From positions 30,458,168 through 30,522,167 of the forward strand of contig NC_082685.1 in assembly GCF_949987515.2 (NCBI RefSeq): 64,000 nucleotides of DNA, given 5' to 3'. Positions 34,886 to 46,725 of this stretch are shown here, piece by piece. This DNA comes from Delphinus delphis. Its lineage: Eukaryota; Chordata; Mammalia; Artiodactyla; Delphinidae. Under the pieces are notes generated by a model, which was not told where the DNA came from, searched no databases, and was given only the letters and a program-made list of their open reading frames with translations. The first letter of the stretch is position 1. The number at the start of each line of letters is the position of its first letter. The translations under genes were made by a program, and so were the position numbers.

Positions 34886-35865
34886 TATGCCGGCAGATCC
34901 ATTTTTGAATGAGTCTATGACTGAACGATTCTGACTTGCATCACATCAATCACTTGTTTTTTCAAAATTTGTTTTCTTTAGCTTTAACTTCTGCAGAATT
35001 TCTACCCCTCCCTAGAGGGGGAGGAGAGATATGTGATGTATAAACAAAAACACCATAAAATTTGGTTTTGTTCGTGTACACTGCATCACATTTCAAATAA
35101 GATTCTAACTGGAGGCTAAAATGATACAACATATCGAGAGATGCTTTGTGCTCTTCACACTCTTCAAAATATCTGTACATAAAATGTTGGAAAACCATCA
35201 AACAAGGAAGTCTTCAATGATCGGGATCTTTAAAACAGGATCTTTTAAAATTCAAAGTTAATATACTATTTGTTTAATATGCAGAAAAGAAGTTAAATAA
35301 TGCTTTATCAGCTGACATGTGAGAAGATTCTGAAGTTAGCCCCTGTCAGTTTCAAATTATACATGATGATTAAGCATACTCCTATTTTGCTGAAGATTAA
35401 ATATTGAAATGAATTGTTGCCTTTGATTTGCTAACTGAATGATGAATTATTATAGTAAAACAGGAAAATTATAATGATCAGAGTCAAAATTTACCGATTC
35501 CCCCCATCCTAGACATACATGTTTTCTCATCCTCACCAATGTTAGTAGTATGTTCATTATACAAATGAGGAAGCTGAGGCCCCCCATGGAGAAATAACCA
35601 ACTACACTGATAGAGATAGCAAGGGAAAAAGCAGGTAAAATGATTCCAGGTCTCTTTGTGTCCAAAGTCCATTTTTTTTTAATCATTACCCTTCACTGGA
35701 TTCTACATTTTGCTGTAGGTGGCAAAAATACTTTCTTCTCTCCTTTCAAACAAAACAAAACAACAAAAAGAAGACGCAGTAGGGGGTGATAGCTAAACTC
35801 TAACTGAAGACTGTAACTAGAGAATAGACCAAAGTGAACAGAAAGAAAGACATTGTCCACTGAGA
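34886..35865. other. Unique AT-rich DNA
   Basis: No gene or recognised repeat core. Short minus ORFs at 34962-35201 and 35450-35686 have no domain. A stretch at 35540-35590 (ATTATACAAATGAGGAAGCTG) looks like a very short MIR remnant. Confidence 0.45.
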
Positions 35866-35869
35866 ATTT

Positions 35870-36354
35870 GTATTAAAAAAACTCAACACAAAAACACTAA
35901 TTTGAAAAGCTATATGCACCCCTATCTCACTGCAGCATTGTTTATAATAGCCAAGATATGGAAACAACTGAAGTGTTCATCCACTGATGAATGAATGGAT
36001 TAAAAAAAAAAAAAAAAGAATGAAATCCTGCCATTTGTGACAATGATAGACCTTGAAGGTATTATGCTAAGTGCAATACGTCAGATGGAGAAAGACAAAT
36101 ACCACACGATTTCACTCACATGTGGAATCTACAAAATTTTTTAAAAAGAGCAAACAAAACAAAATTAAAATAAACTCATAGATACAGAGGTCAGATGAGT
36201 GGTTACCAGAGAGGAAGGGTATTCAGTGGGTGGGTGAAATGGGTTGAGAGGATCAACTGTGATGAATGGTAACAAGATTTGTGGTGGTGGTCACTCTGTA
36301 GTGTATACAGATGTTGAATGATACTGCTGTATACCTGAAACTTAAAAAAAGAAA
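35870..36354 (+). mobile_element. Old L1 3' end (L1M-type)
   Basis: GCTATATGCACCCCTATCTC, CAGCATTGTTTATAATAGCC, AAGATATGGAAACAACTGAAG, ATGCTAAGTGCAATACGTCA, CAAATACCACACGATTTCAC, GGTTACCAGAGAGGAAGGG and CTGTATACCTGAAACTTAAA give the ORF2 end and 3' UTR of a mammalian-wide L1. 5'-truncated, and interrupted by an A-run at 36002-36016. Confidence 0.8.
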
Positions 36355-36718
36355 AGAACCCCTCCAAAAAAGTCTTTCAGGAAAAGGAATAATCCCTTGG
36401 GCTAGGAGAGAAATTAGCAATGACATGTGAAGATGAGGGAAGAAAAGATGTGATGGACTTCTCCCTAGTACTTGGAAAACAGAAACTAGGTAAAAAGCCA
36501 GGAAAATAGATTTTAAGAATGTAAGCAACTGAATACTAGCAAATCAGTAAATAATACTAAATCAGCTAATAAACAGCAAATCAATATTGAATACCCACAA
36601 TGTACAAAATGTATCACAGAACATTGAAACTCAGGTATAAATAAGATAGTTGTCTCCTGAAACAGCTGAAAAAGACTAAGAAAATTTAAGGACCAGAACT
36701 AAATTATAATAATTTTAT
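36355..36718. other. Unique DNA
   Basis: Nothing recognised. Confidence 0.45.
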
Positions 36719-36925
36719 ACTACTACTACTACTAATAAATAACATTTACCAAGCACTTCCTGTGTACTGAACACACGCTAAGTATTTTATATTTATTAAC
36801 TCTTTAACTATCACAAGAATCGTCAAGAGGAAGTAATGGTATTTTTCCGATTTTACAGATGTAGATTTGCCAAGCTTACAGAATTAGGAAGCGTAGAGCT
36901 GCAATTTGAACTCAGTTACACATTT
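36719..36925 (+). repeat. MIR SINE preceded by a short (TAC)n run
   Basis: ACTACTACTACTACTAA at 36721-36737, then AATAACATTTACCAAGCACT, TCCTGTGTACTGAACACACG, CTAAGTATTTTATATTTATT and GATTTTACAGATGTAG in MIR order. Confidence 0.65.
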
Positions 36926-38050
36926 TCAACCACTGTAATATACCTTCAATATATACCATAGTCTCTATCTTAATGTATTTATATCAAATTTTTTTAAATT
37001 TTCTGTGTCCTACCCTGTGGTTATTGTTTAACGATTATAATCTTCCACTCCAAACAAGATACTCTACTTTTATCTGCTCTTATTGAGGTTCTTTACACAT
37101 GAAAAACTTTCTCAAGCAAAAATGTTCTCTCAAAAAAAAAAAAAAAAAAAGAGTCTGAAAGTGAATGAAACATAATTATTAGGGTTGCTTGCTCACATGA
37201 AGAGTGCTTTTATACACTTCACAAAACTCTGCCATAGAAGAACAATAGAAAATATATTTCCATTTAAAATGCTAAGTCTTTGACCTATGATCTAAATCAC
37301 ATTAATTCAAACTCTGCCCATTTGAAATTCACTGACTTACAGAATTTTAGAGATGAGCAAATAAGAAGGATAAGTAGGAGTTCAGTGGGAGTATTTATCC
37401 TCCTTAGGAAAACACGTTTGGGAGACTCAAAAAACCAGTATGCCAATCTCAAATGATTTTTACATGATTATTAAAAGTAGTCTTAATGGCAGCTCTCCTG
37501 CTCAGGTATTTTTGTCTCATGTGTACCCAAGAATGATAAACATATATTTTACCATTAGTATACTTTAGCTTAGACTTTTTGTCTCCATAGATTTGTCTTA
37601 AAGTCATGAGTATGCGATGCATTTTAACTAATTTAAAATCAGTAATTTAATTATAATCACAGCACACAAGACTGATAAGCCCTGTGAAGGACAGCTGCAA
37701 GTGGTATCAAATATATTAGCCCTGAATAATCTCAGAAATTCTCCCCCTGACTTCTGAAGACAATGTTTCCTCATACTGTTTTTCTGCAACAAATAAATAG
37801 GTATGCTTTGAAAAGTATTCTGTCATAATTACATTTGGGAAACATGAGGTTAAAAGTAGCTAAACAACTTTCTTTATTGTAGGAGTTCTCAGAGCATCTA
37901 ATATGCTAATGTATGTGGTGAATAACCCAGAAATAGATTTTGTAGGCAATGTTTCACAACCTTAAATGTCATTGTGCACATCTATTATTATCATCATCTA
38001 AAATTGTTTTCCACAAAATACCATTTTAGAAGAGGCTCTTTTAAGTTAAC
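36926..38050. other. Unique AT-rich DNA
   Basis: Contains an A-run at about 37133-37150. No gene or named repeat recognised. Confidence 0.45.
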
Positions 38051-38100
38051 CATGACTTGAGAGAGAAACTGTGTTGTCCAGAGTTTTCTTTTCATTTTCA

Positions 38101-38250
38101 CTTCTCCCAGCTTTCTGGAGAAGCACCTATTTTCCCAACAAATCTCTGAGCTGCCTGTGATAACCTCATTCCCAAGTAGCCAGCCTGAAGCTTGTACTGG
38201 CTGTCATTAATTTTGCAAGAAAAGTCGATTAATTACAATATTTAATCGAG
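38101..38250. promoter_or_regulatory. Candidate non-coding regulatory block with inverted repeats
   Basis: Two inverted repeats are visible. CTTCTCC (38101-38107) pairs with GGAGAAG (38117-38123). TCGATTAA (38226-38233) pairs perfectly with TTAATCGA (38243-38250) across a 9-bp spacer. The second carries TAAT homeodomain cores and keeps a CpG in each arm, unusual in aged unique DNA. It lies in a block with no transposon signature. Regulatory function is an inference only. Confidence 0.3.
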
Positions 38251-39154
38251 CTCTGAAGACCTTTGTCATTTCTTGGTTTAGATTCTAGGGTTCTGTAGGA
38301 ACCTACAGATTATGAGTGATGGAAATGAGAGACACAAGCCGCTACACTCAAGGCATGTCATCCTTGAATGGGGGAAAACTGATAATTAAGATGGGGTATT
38401 TAAATCCAATGAAATCAATATAATGTTAGTGGAAGTAAGGATGCAAATAGAAGGGGCATCTAATTCAGTCTTGGTGATTCAGGGAAGGCTTCCTAATGAG
38501 ACTGGCCTCCAAGATTGGGCATATTATGAGCTCTGTAGTAACCATTTCTTAATCAAGTGAAGGGTGTATATTCTAGGGAATGTCCGAGGCACAGAGCAGA
38601 GGAAATAATGTAAGCAGAGATAGGAGACAGCTTGCCCTGTTCAAAGAATTAAAAGACATGCCTTAGATGGGTTAGAGATCAAGGAGGGAAATGAAGAGAG
38701 ATGTATCTGGAGAAGTAAACAGGGACTGACAGATCTTGACCCAAAATGTTTTAATCACTACTTCCCTCCTTTACCCACCAGACGCCGAGCACATTACAAT
38801 TACCTTACCTGTTCTTGAAGTTTTTCCTCCCTAAAATCCTTTACCTAACTTCTACCTTTCTTTTAAGACCCAGGCAAAAACAATCCATCTTACAACAATC
38901 CTGCATTTCAAACTACTATAAGAGTTTCTATCATCCCCACCCTTTAGTTACATATAGTCCATGGCAACGTGAACATAGAACTAAAAACAGTAATGCGTGC
39001 TCTCTCCTTCTGACCAACATAGAAGGTGTGAGAATAAGGTTGCACAGTAGAATCTTTGAAAATGAAAGACAAAGCCATAAATATTCAATACAAAATGATT
39101 CAAAATAAAAGACGGGGCTGGCATATTTGGAGAAAATTGTATATCTTATTCATA
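38251..39154. other. Unique DNA
   Basis: No recognised element. The ORF at 38815-39108 (97 codons) lacks any domain; its C/T-rich stretch (38760-38900) vaguely resembles L2 but is not convincing. Confidence 0.45.
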
Positions 39155-39159
39155 AGCAG

Positions 39160-39520
39160 CCATTTTAAGAATGTCTCCAGATTCTATGACTTTATCCAAA
39201 GAACACAATAGGATCAGTGCACAATAGTGCACAAGGATGTTCATTAAAGCCTGCTTATGAGAGCAAAAAAGTTGGAAACGATGTCTAGGTCCTTCAAAAA
39301 GGGACTGGTTTAAGAATGATGGTTTATCCACACAAAGGAGTACCACACAGTTATTAAAAATAATGATGTAGATCTAAACACGTTGAGATCAAAAGGAGTC
39401 CATGACATATCGTTAAACGACAAAAGCAGGTTGCCAATAAGCTGGTATGGTACAATTTCAATTATGTAAAATTTTAAAAATACCCAGTTATAGGGAGATG
39501 TTAACAATAATAGTCACCAA
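39160..39520 (+). repeat. Old L1 3' fragment (L1M-type)
   Basis: CACAAGGATGTTCATTAAAG, GAGAGCAAAAAAGTTGGAAAC, GATGTCTAGGTCCTTCAAAA, GGGACTGGTTTAAGAATGATG, GAGTACCACACAGTTATTAA and GGTACAATTTCAATTATGTA follow the end of ORF2 in ancient L1s. Highly diverged. Confidence 0.65.
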
Positions 39521-40214
39521 AAAGCTAACAAGGTTTTAATTCAGGGTGGGATACTGTCAGATGATTTTTGTTTTCTTCCTTATGTTCTACTGTATCGTTT
39601 GATTTCTCTTAAATAACGATCAGAGTTTTATATGAAGAAAAATGTAAAAATCTAGTCCAATTGTGATTTTAAAAGTAGAAAATTGCATTTTCAATGGACG
39701 GAAGAGTATAACATGTTTGGGGCATGTAGCTTATTAGGCAAGTAGTTTTCAAATATTTCTCTCCTTGGTTACGTCAGTGGCTGCCTCACTTGGGACCTCT
39801 GTAGACATGAGACATCCTGTGGGTCCCGGACCACTGGCAGGAGGGAGCTGGCTATCGTTCTACCTTTCTCTCTACCATTGATCTTGGCAATGAACTGCTA
39901 TGTTAGATTATTGGTGTGATATGCCCCCAGGGAGCAAAAGATCTTCCATGAGTCCTAAGATTTGGAGACATTGGTGAGAATACAGGGTAAGATTTTGACT
40001 GGTATTAGAAGGCATAATAAGATGATTTTTCTCTTCCATTCAGGAAACAAGAGAGAATTTGGTTCCTCATGAGAATTTGGTTCCAAGAGGTGCTTTAATA
40101 AATGTTTCACGTAACAATGACAGGATTTTTTACATCAAAGTGAGTTCCATGAATGCAGATCTGAAAGGAATCAAGTAAATATAAATCATTTTCTTGTATT
40201 TATATCCCATCCAT

Positions 40215-40480
40215 TTTTATCTGACTGACATCCTTGGTCCCTGTACTAAATTTTCTTCTCTGAGATAATGTCCTCCATCTTCCTGAAAACCTATGATATT
40301 CACACTGTTCAAAATCAGCTCCCATTCTTCTCCATTAGAAAGGCTTCCTTCATGATCCCTCTTGGTTCAATGTGTGTGCTTTAACTGGACCTTCTCAGCA
40401 CTTACCTTTTCAGTCTATTTTCTAGTCTTTTGTACATCTGGGTAATGTTGGTTTGTGGAGTTTCCATGCCTATTCCTTTT
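40215..40480 (+). repeat. Probable L2 LINE fragment
   Basis: C/T-rich stretch with TTAGAAAGGCTTCCTTCATGATC and CAGCACTTACCTTTTCAGTC, in L2 3' order. Diverged. Confidence 0.4.
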
Positions 40481-40584
40481 CTTGAACTCTCAGCTTCCAT
40501 GACAAACACATATTTGTGGATTGTTGGACATATCCTCTGCTTGCTAATCTGGCACTTTTCCTTGTCGACCTTCTAAAATACACA

Positions 40585-41000
40585 TCAGTGATTGTTATGG
40601 GCTACACTGTTTCCTCCTTAAAATTCATAAGCTTAAGATTTAACCCACAATACCTCAAAATGTGGCTATATTTACAGACAGAGCCTTTAAATGATGGTAA
40701 GTTAAAATAAGGTTGTTAGGATGGGCTCTGATCCAGTCTGATTGATGTTCTTACAGAAGAAGAAATATGGACACACAAAGAGACACCAGGGCTACACAAG
40801 TGGAGAACAAGGACCATGTGAGGAGAAGTAAGAGGGGAGTCACCTACAAGCCAAGGAAAGAGGCCTCAGAAGAAACCAAATCTACTGATAATTTGGATTC
40901 TGGACCTTCAGCCTTCAAAACCATGAGAAAATAAATTCCTCTTGTTTAAGCCACTCAGTCTGTGGTATTTTGTCATGGCAGCCCTAGAAAACTAATATGG
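40585..41000 (+). mobile_element. MaLR solo LTR (MLT1-type)
   Basis: GTTATGGGCTACACTGTTTCC, ATACCTCAAAATGTGGCTAT, GATGGGCTCTGATCCAGTCTG, AAATATGGACACACAAAGAG, ACACCAGGGCTACACAAG, CAAGCCAAGGAAAGAGGCCTC, AAATAAATTCCTCTTGTTTAAG, CCACTCAGTCTGTGGTATTTT and CCCTAGAAAACTAATATG. Nearly complete, same subfamily as the copy at 16726-17118. Confidence 0.85.
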
Positions 41001-42000
41001 TGATCTAAATCCCAATCCTCCATTAACACTGAAAATTAAGCTATAAGGGAGAATAAGTAGTATCTTCAAACAAGTTACTTTAGATTTCTTTATTAAACAG
41101 TTATTTGATTCTCTACAGATTAGGGAGAAATTTGCCACTTCGTATTCCATGTAAGTCAAAAGAAAATTGGAGTCAGATTCATAGTGGGCCTATTATTTCT
41201 GTCCTGGTAAAAATAATTAAAATCAGGCAGAACACCTCTTAGTCACAGATGTTCTTCTCCAAACATTTAGAAAACTTTGGAGGATGGAACTAAAGGACAG
41301 AATCTCAATAATGTCATATACAGCCATCTGGGAGCAAATTCCACTTTTGAGTAAATGCATTTATTCAACAAAAATAAAGGAGGTATCCTATAGCCAGAAT
41401 TGTCTCTAGTTACTCCAGAGAGTGCCTCTGACATGGGTGGTAGATATGGTATCTGAGACCTGTCCAGAGTCACTGAGTAGGCAACCCAGCACTGGAAGTT
41501 AGAGCTGTTTCAGTAATTAATAACTCTCACCTTCAGATTAAAGGGTTGGAAATAGTAGTAATAAGCAGTTAATTGAAGGTGGAGGGCAGGGATATATAGA
41601 CAGGAAAGGGGGAAAAAAAGAAAGTTCTAATATAATGGAAATGTTCTATATCTTCATTGTGACATGGGTGTATACACAGGAAAAAAATCCACTGAGATGT
41701 ACAGTTAAGGTCCATGTGGTTTACTACATGTATGCTATACCTTCATCCACAATTTTTAGGTATACATAATTTAACAGATCTTAATATTCCAAATAGGAAT
41801 CCTGAGCAATGTCCCTCATTATCATCATTTATGAATTATATTATTGCCTCGAGATACCTTATTATTATAATCCAGAGTTAGGTAGCAATGGATGCTATTT
41901 AAATTTTTATATGAAATATATTTCGCCTGTAACTAGATAATAAGCTCTCTGAAGGCAAGCAACATTTTATATATCCGTCTTTTTGGAGCCCTCATTATAA
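41001..42000. other. Unique DNA
   Basis: No gene or recognised repeat. Confidence 0.45.
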
Positions 42001-42004
42001 GCTA

Positions 42005-42160
42005 GGGACTGCATGCTAAGTGATGAACAAACAGTATTTCTTTTCATCCTCAGCCTTCTGGGAATTAGGTATCTTTATTCCATTTTTACAGATAAGCCCA
42101 AAGTCAACCAGCTGGTCAGCAGAGGAACAAAATTCAACCCCTGTTTTTTTTACTGCAAGG
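42005..42160 (+). repeat. MIR SINE fragment
   Basis: AGGGACTGCATGCTAAGTGAT, TTTCATCCTCAGCCTTCTGG, GAATTAGGTATCTTTATTCC, CATTTTTACAGATAAGCCC and CAGCTGGTCAGCAGAGGAAC follow the MIR core. The nearby ORF 42013-42285 is spurious. Confidence 0.6.
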
Positions 42161-42270
42161 CAGTACTATATATTCTATTGCAATGTTATGCTATATATTA
42201 TATATGGTATACTATATATAAACCCTATACTACAGTATACTATATGTATACTATAACTAGTATACTAATC
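42161..42270. repeat. AT-rich tract with many TATA palindromes
   Basis: Nearly pure A/T with interleaved words such as GCTATATATTATATATGG, GTATACTATATATA, CAGTATACTATATGTATAC and CTAGTATACTA. Several GTATAC/TATATA palindromes can pair with each other, so a cruciform-prone, length-variable tract is likely. Confidence 0.75.
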
Positions 42271-42816
42271 TTACATTGCCATTAACGCTTTGTCTTCTCT
42301 GTTAGATTTTAAGCTCCTAAAATTCTATCTTCTCTTTCTGTTTTATTGCCCGACTTTCCTTGAATAGGGAATTAAATGCAATGGGTCCTAAATCAATGAT
42401 GTGGACAATGGCAGGACACCAGTACCTGGAGGCAGGGACATGGTCAACTTCTGCAGTGATGGGAACTTCTGGATGTATTTCAAAAGCTTAGTTTATGACC
42501 AAAATCAAAGGCAAACATTCTGCAAATGTATGACAAGGCCATTATTGATGACAAGAGCAGCAAGCTTACATAGAACAAAAATGTGCTCAGCAGTGGTACA
42601 AACAGACAGTTCTCAATTTCCCCAAACGTCTCACAGATTAAAAAACACTGAGGTATTTGCGTCTCTAAGAAGCAAACATGAGATGGTTGGAGATAAACGG
42701 AAAACAACACTCGATTTCTAAATGGGTGATTTTAAGACTAATGGCCGCACGCTTCTTACGTTGATTGAAAAATAGTATTTTTAATTTATTCATCTTTCCC
42801 AAGAACGCAAACTTTT

Positions 42817-43018
42817 TTTTTTTTTGCGGGCCGCGGGCCTCTCACTGTTGTGGCCTCTCCCGTTGCGGAACACAGGCTCCGGACACGCAGGCTCAGCGGC
42901 CATGGCTCACGGGCCCAGCTGCTCCACGGCATGTGGGATCCTCCCGGACCGGGGCACAAACCCGTGTCCCCTGCATCGTCAGGCGGACTCTCAACCACTG
43001 CGCCACCAGGGAAGCCCT
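42817..43018 (-). mobile_element. CHR-2-type SINE with 17-bp TSD
   Basis: Reverse copy from a T-run and TTGCGGGCCGCGGGCC to CACCAGGGAAGCCCT. A 17-bp TSD with one mismatch flanks it: CAAGAACGCAAACTTTT at 42800-42816 and CAAGAACGCTAACTTTT at 43019-43035. Confidence 0.97.
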
Positions 43019-43035
43019 CAAGAACGCTAACTTTT

Positions 43036-43885
43036 AAATAGTTCCCTTAAGTGTTCCTTCATGATCATTCAAAAATCGCCTCTCAAAAAAATAAAGCCTC
43101 TCATTTTTCTCCAGTTCTCTGTATTACAACCAGTTTTAGCTGAAACGGTGGAGTAAGCAGGTTTTCCCTGTAGCTTCCTCCCACCTCTCCTTTATCTTTC
43201 CTCCCCTAGATGTTTTCACCCCCAGTCCTCTCTCCAGTGACAACTGCAGATAACAGTATTGTTAGGAGCTCTGCATTCTCAGGGGATTTGCATTTTAATA
43301 GGTTACTCTCCTACTTAGAGGACCTTGCACTGGATCATCAGTGTGCAGTCAGGGCATGTTTAGCCTGCCCAGTGTTGAAAAGACTAGCAATAACTACAAA
43401 GACTATTGAGACAACACGTGAAAAAGTGTTTTTACGCTCTCTTTCCAGGTTCTTCTGAAAAATCAAAGAGTTGGTAATGCTACGCTTGCATTCTGAAATG
43501 CAATGATCAGCTGGAACTGCGCAAAAGGTATCTGCTTTCCAAGGTTGTGGGGTCTTCAGGTTGCCACAGTCCCCACCACTCCTTATCGCATCCTTGACAA
43601 AGAGAAGTAATCAGCTGCCATTTATCAGTGTATGAGCTATTATTTTACTGAGACTACAGAAATTATTTCTCAATGCCCAGAGATCTACCTCAAGTGAGAA
43701 TATAAAATGTAGGCCAAAAAGGCTTATTTTGCTTTCTTACACCAAACATGCTTTACTCATTTACATGCCTTGAATGAACCATACAAGACACCAAGTGTGT
43801 GGCCCAACCTTAGCTCCTCATGGTCGACTTTAAGTGTGATAACAGGGGGTAGAAAGATTTATTTTGGCTAGCATTCATTCCATCA
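43036..43885. other. Unique DNA
   Basis: No gene or recognised repeat. The ORF 43210-43458 has no domain. Confidence 0.45.
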
Positions 43886-43889
43886 GTCA

Positions 43890-44195
43890 CTCATCACATA
43901 TTTACTGAGTGTCTGCCATGTGTCAGACACTGTAAGAGTCACCAGAAATGATGATGATGATGATGGCAAAATAATAATTAATACTTATGGAAGGCCAGAT
44001 GTTGCTCTACTCATGCACTCATTTGATCCTCATAACCACCCTATGAGGTCGATTCTATTATCATCCTCATTTCACAAATGAGAAGACAGGGTTTAGAGAG
44101 ACAATGTTATTTGCCCAAGATCTGCTAAGAAGTGATCTCGGTGGGTTATAAACCCAGCAATCTAACTACAGAGTACAGCAGCCTTAACCATTACA
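43890..44195 (+). repeat. MIR SINE, preceded by an older related relic and a short (GAT)n
   Basis: A relic at 43890-43945 reads TATTTACTGAGTGTCTGCCA and GTGTCAGACACTGTAAGAG. A short GATGATGATGATGATG run follows at 43949-43966. Then MIR proper: CTCATTTGATCCTCATAACC, ACCCTATGAGGTCGATTCTA, TTTCACAAATGAGAAGACAG and GTTATTTGCCCAAGATCTGC. Confidence 0.7.
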
Positions 44196-44199
44196 CATA

Positions 44200-45650
44200 G
44201 AGCCTCTGACACACAGGCACCCAGGGGTGGCACCTTGGCCTCCTGGGCTTCATGAGCACTTCTTTCCAGGTTATTGTAAGGAGACTGTAGACAGAATGAG
44301 ACTTCTTGCCTCACCATGTTTTTAAATTTTACTGTTTTCTCTGAATCTCTCCCATGCTTGTTCAACGTTTTAATCTGGATCATTTACCAAATCCCTCGTT
44401 TTCCAATATTTTAATTAATTTCTTTTAAGATCAGTTACTGCTGTATCCCTCATCTATCCATGACTGAATTTATAAATCCCAATAAGGAAACGTAAATAAA
44501 CAAACAAATAGAACCCCCACTAATCCTCTCTGACAAATCCTGTATTTTATCTAATGAGCTCTAATGTATTAGGATAAACAACCATTCCAAACTATTTGGT
44601 CAGAATTTAGAGAATCAATTTTTTGAAGCATTGGGGTGATTTTCCTTTCTTGAATCAGTTCAGATCTGAATAAGCTTCAAATGCAAACTCTAGGACCTTT
44701 TCCTTGATTTTTTAAGGCTAACATAAGAGCAGACTCTCTTGAAAAGTTTTATATGCCAGGGAGTTTGTGAGGGTTCATCAGACCACTTCACTCCCTTGAA
44801 ACAAAAGGTCAAGTAGCCATTCCGGGCAGACATTTTGGAGGTTGTTTCTGGTTGACTCCAGTGTAGAAACCTAAGTAAATGTGGTAGAGTCTGACAATTA
44901 TCCTGTTTATTTAATCCAAATCCCAGTTTGTTTTCAATGTAAATGGAAAAACTCAAGCTTTCTCAGCCCTTCTGCTTGCCTCCACTTTCTTATTTCCCTA
45001 CCTGTTTTAAGCTTTAACACTATGAAATAATCACACCTTAAGTAGCCCACTTTTTACTTCTCCTCTACCGTTTGAAGCCTGAAAGCAAATGAAATTATTT
45101 TGTGGGCTCTGCAGTCCTATATCCTTCTCCAGTGTAGTTTTCTTAAGTTACTTTTGCAATAACATCAACATTCCACTTCATTTTACCTGAAAAAGTCTGT
45201 TTACCAAGAATCAAATAATTATTTTATGATTTCAAGAAAAATATGATACATATGAGAGGAATGGGATCATATTCAGTGTCCTTATTACCTTCTTCAGCCG
45301 TTGCAAACAACTGAAGTCCAATAGAGTCACAGGTGGTGAAGAATCTACAGTTCACCCAAGTCCCAAAAAGGTCTTTGGAATACTGAGTTCTATAATCCAA
45401 TCTTCTTCCCATAATGAACTTGATCCTACAGCCTGCTGCTCCTTGGTTCTCTACCTCCATCATTCAGGGGATTTCAATTTGCCAACAAAAGTTAAACTTC
45501 TCTAGTTAGGTGTATTTTCTATTTTACTAAACACTTTCTCCATCTAGGTCAGGCCGCTCTTCTTGACCTAAACTGACCACCTTTCCTCCTTCTCCTCTTT
45601 GATACTCCTATTATACTGTTAAAAAGCTTGAAAATATTCTCAAGATTTTC
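44200..45650. other. Unique DNA
   Basis: No gene or recognised repeat core. Minus-strand ORFs at 44162-44383, 44690-44956 and 45224-45463 have no domain. Confidence 0.45.
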
Positions 45651-45654
45651 CTCA

Positions 45655-45805
45655 GACATTCACTCTAACTCATGCATGTATCTGACACGTGTTTACTGAG
45701 CACCTACTAGGGGCCAAACTCTATTTTCTATGATGGGACTACAGTGATCAAGAAATCAAAGTCCCTGCCCTCATGTTGCTCATGTGGTAGTGATGGATAA
45801 AGTAT
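45655..45805 (+). repeat. MIR/L2-era repeat relic
   Basis: GTTTACTGAGCACCTACTAG, GGGCCAAACTCTATTTTCTA, CAAAGTCCCTGCCCTCATG and GCTCATGTGGTAGTG match a common mammalian relic, in order. Family not certain. Confidence 0.5.
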
Positions 45806-46510
45806 AAACAAGAGTAGCTTTATATAAAAATAAACACCACAAGGAAAAAAGAAGAGACTAATGTGATGGAGAATACTGGAGGAGGGAGTTACTTTAGATT
45901 GGGTAGAAAGCATGGAGAATGATCTTTCTTTTCCTGAAAACCATACATCCTGCTCAGTTCCCTTTAGAGGTGACTCCTTTTCTCACACCTTGGAGCCAAG
46001 AGTCAGTGTTGGAATTCTATTTACTTCCTATTGCCACTTCCTAATTATTTTGCAATCCCTTTCATTCAACAATTCCAGCTTTTCATGAAGCCCATACCAT
46101 TAAACATCTTTCATTTGGCCATCGAATTTTGCCTACTTCCATGATGTTTCCCTTACATTCTTTGACATCTTTATTCCCCAAGTCGTAGATTCTCTATTTT
46201 GCACCTTATCCTCCACCTTTAGCTTGAATGGATACATGATTCACAAGGATCAAGGAAACAACACCCTAGTGTATCAGTTCTTGGATTTATTTCTACTCCA
46301 GTGACCTTCAGCTGTACTCCACATGGGCAACCCATTTGCACAGCCACACTTGCACTTCATTAGTACTCTATGATAGTAACTTGGAATTTCTGTTCTTGAT
46401 TGACAGGCCCCCATCATTCCACTTCACACTAACCACGCTCTTCTTTTCATTTGGATCTGTATAATCATTAATCTCCAAGTCTGCTTGTACTCTTCTGATT
46501 CACCTTTGAG
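45806..46510. other. Unique DNA, partly C/T-rich
   Basis: The C/T-rich stretch 46000-46500 may be an ancient LINE read in reverse; I cannot show it. Confidence 0.4.
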
Positions 46511-46514
46511 TGCT

Positions 46515-46725
46515 GACTCTGTGGAACAGATCTGAGTTGAAACCACATCCTCTACTTAGAACTGCAGGACTTTAAGAAAAAGTTATTTAATCTATCCTAA
46601 GACCTCCTTTTTCTTTTTTGTAAAACAAGGATAATATTACAACAGTATGTTACAAGACATTAGCAACTCCTTGGCACACAGGAAATGCTTAATGAATGAT
46701 TAAGGTCATTATTGTTGTTTCCTTT
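46515..46725 (+). repeat. MIR SINE
   Basis: GATCTGAGTTGAAACCACATC, AGGACTTTAAGAAAAAGTTA, TTGTAAAACAAGGATAATATT and CCTTGGCACACAGGAAATGC are in MIR order, ending in an ATTATTGTTG tail. Confidence 0.7.
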
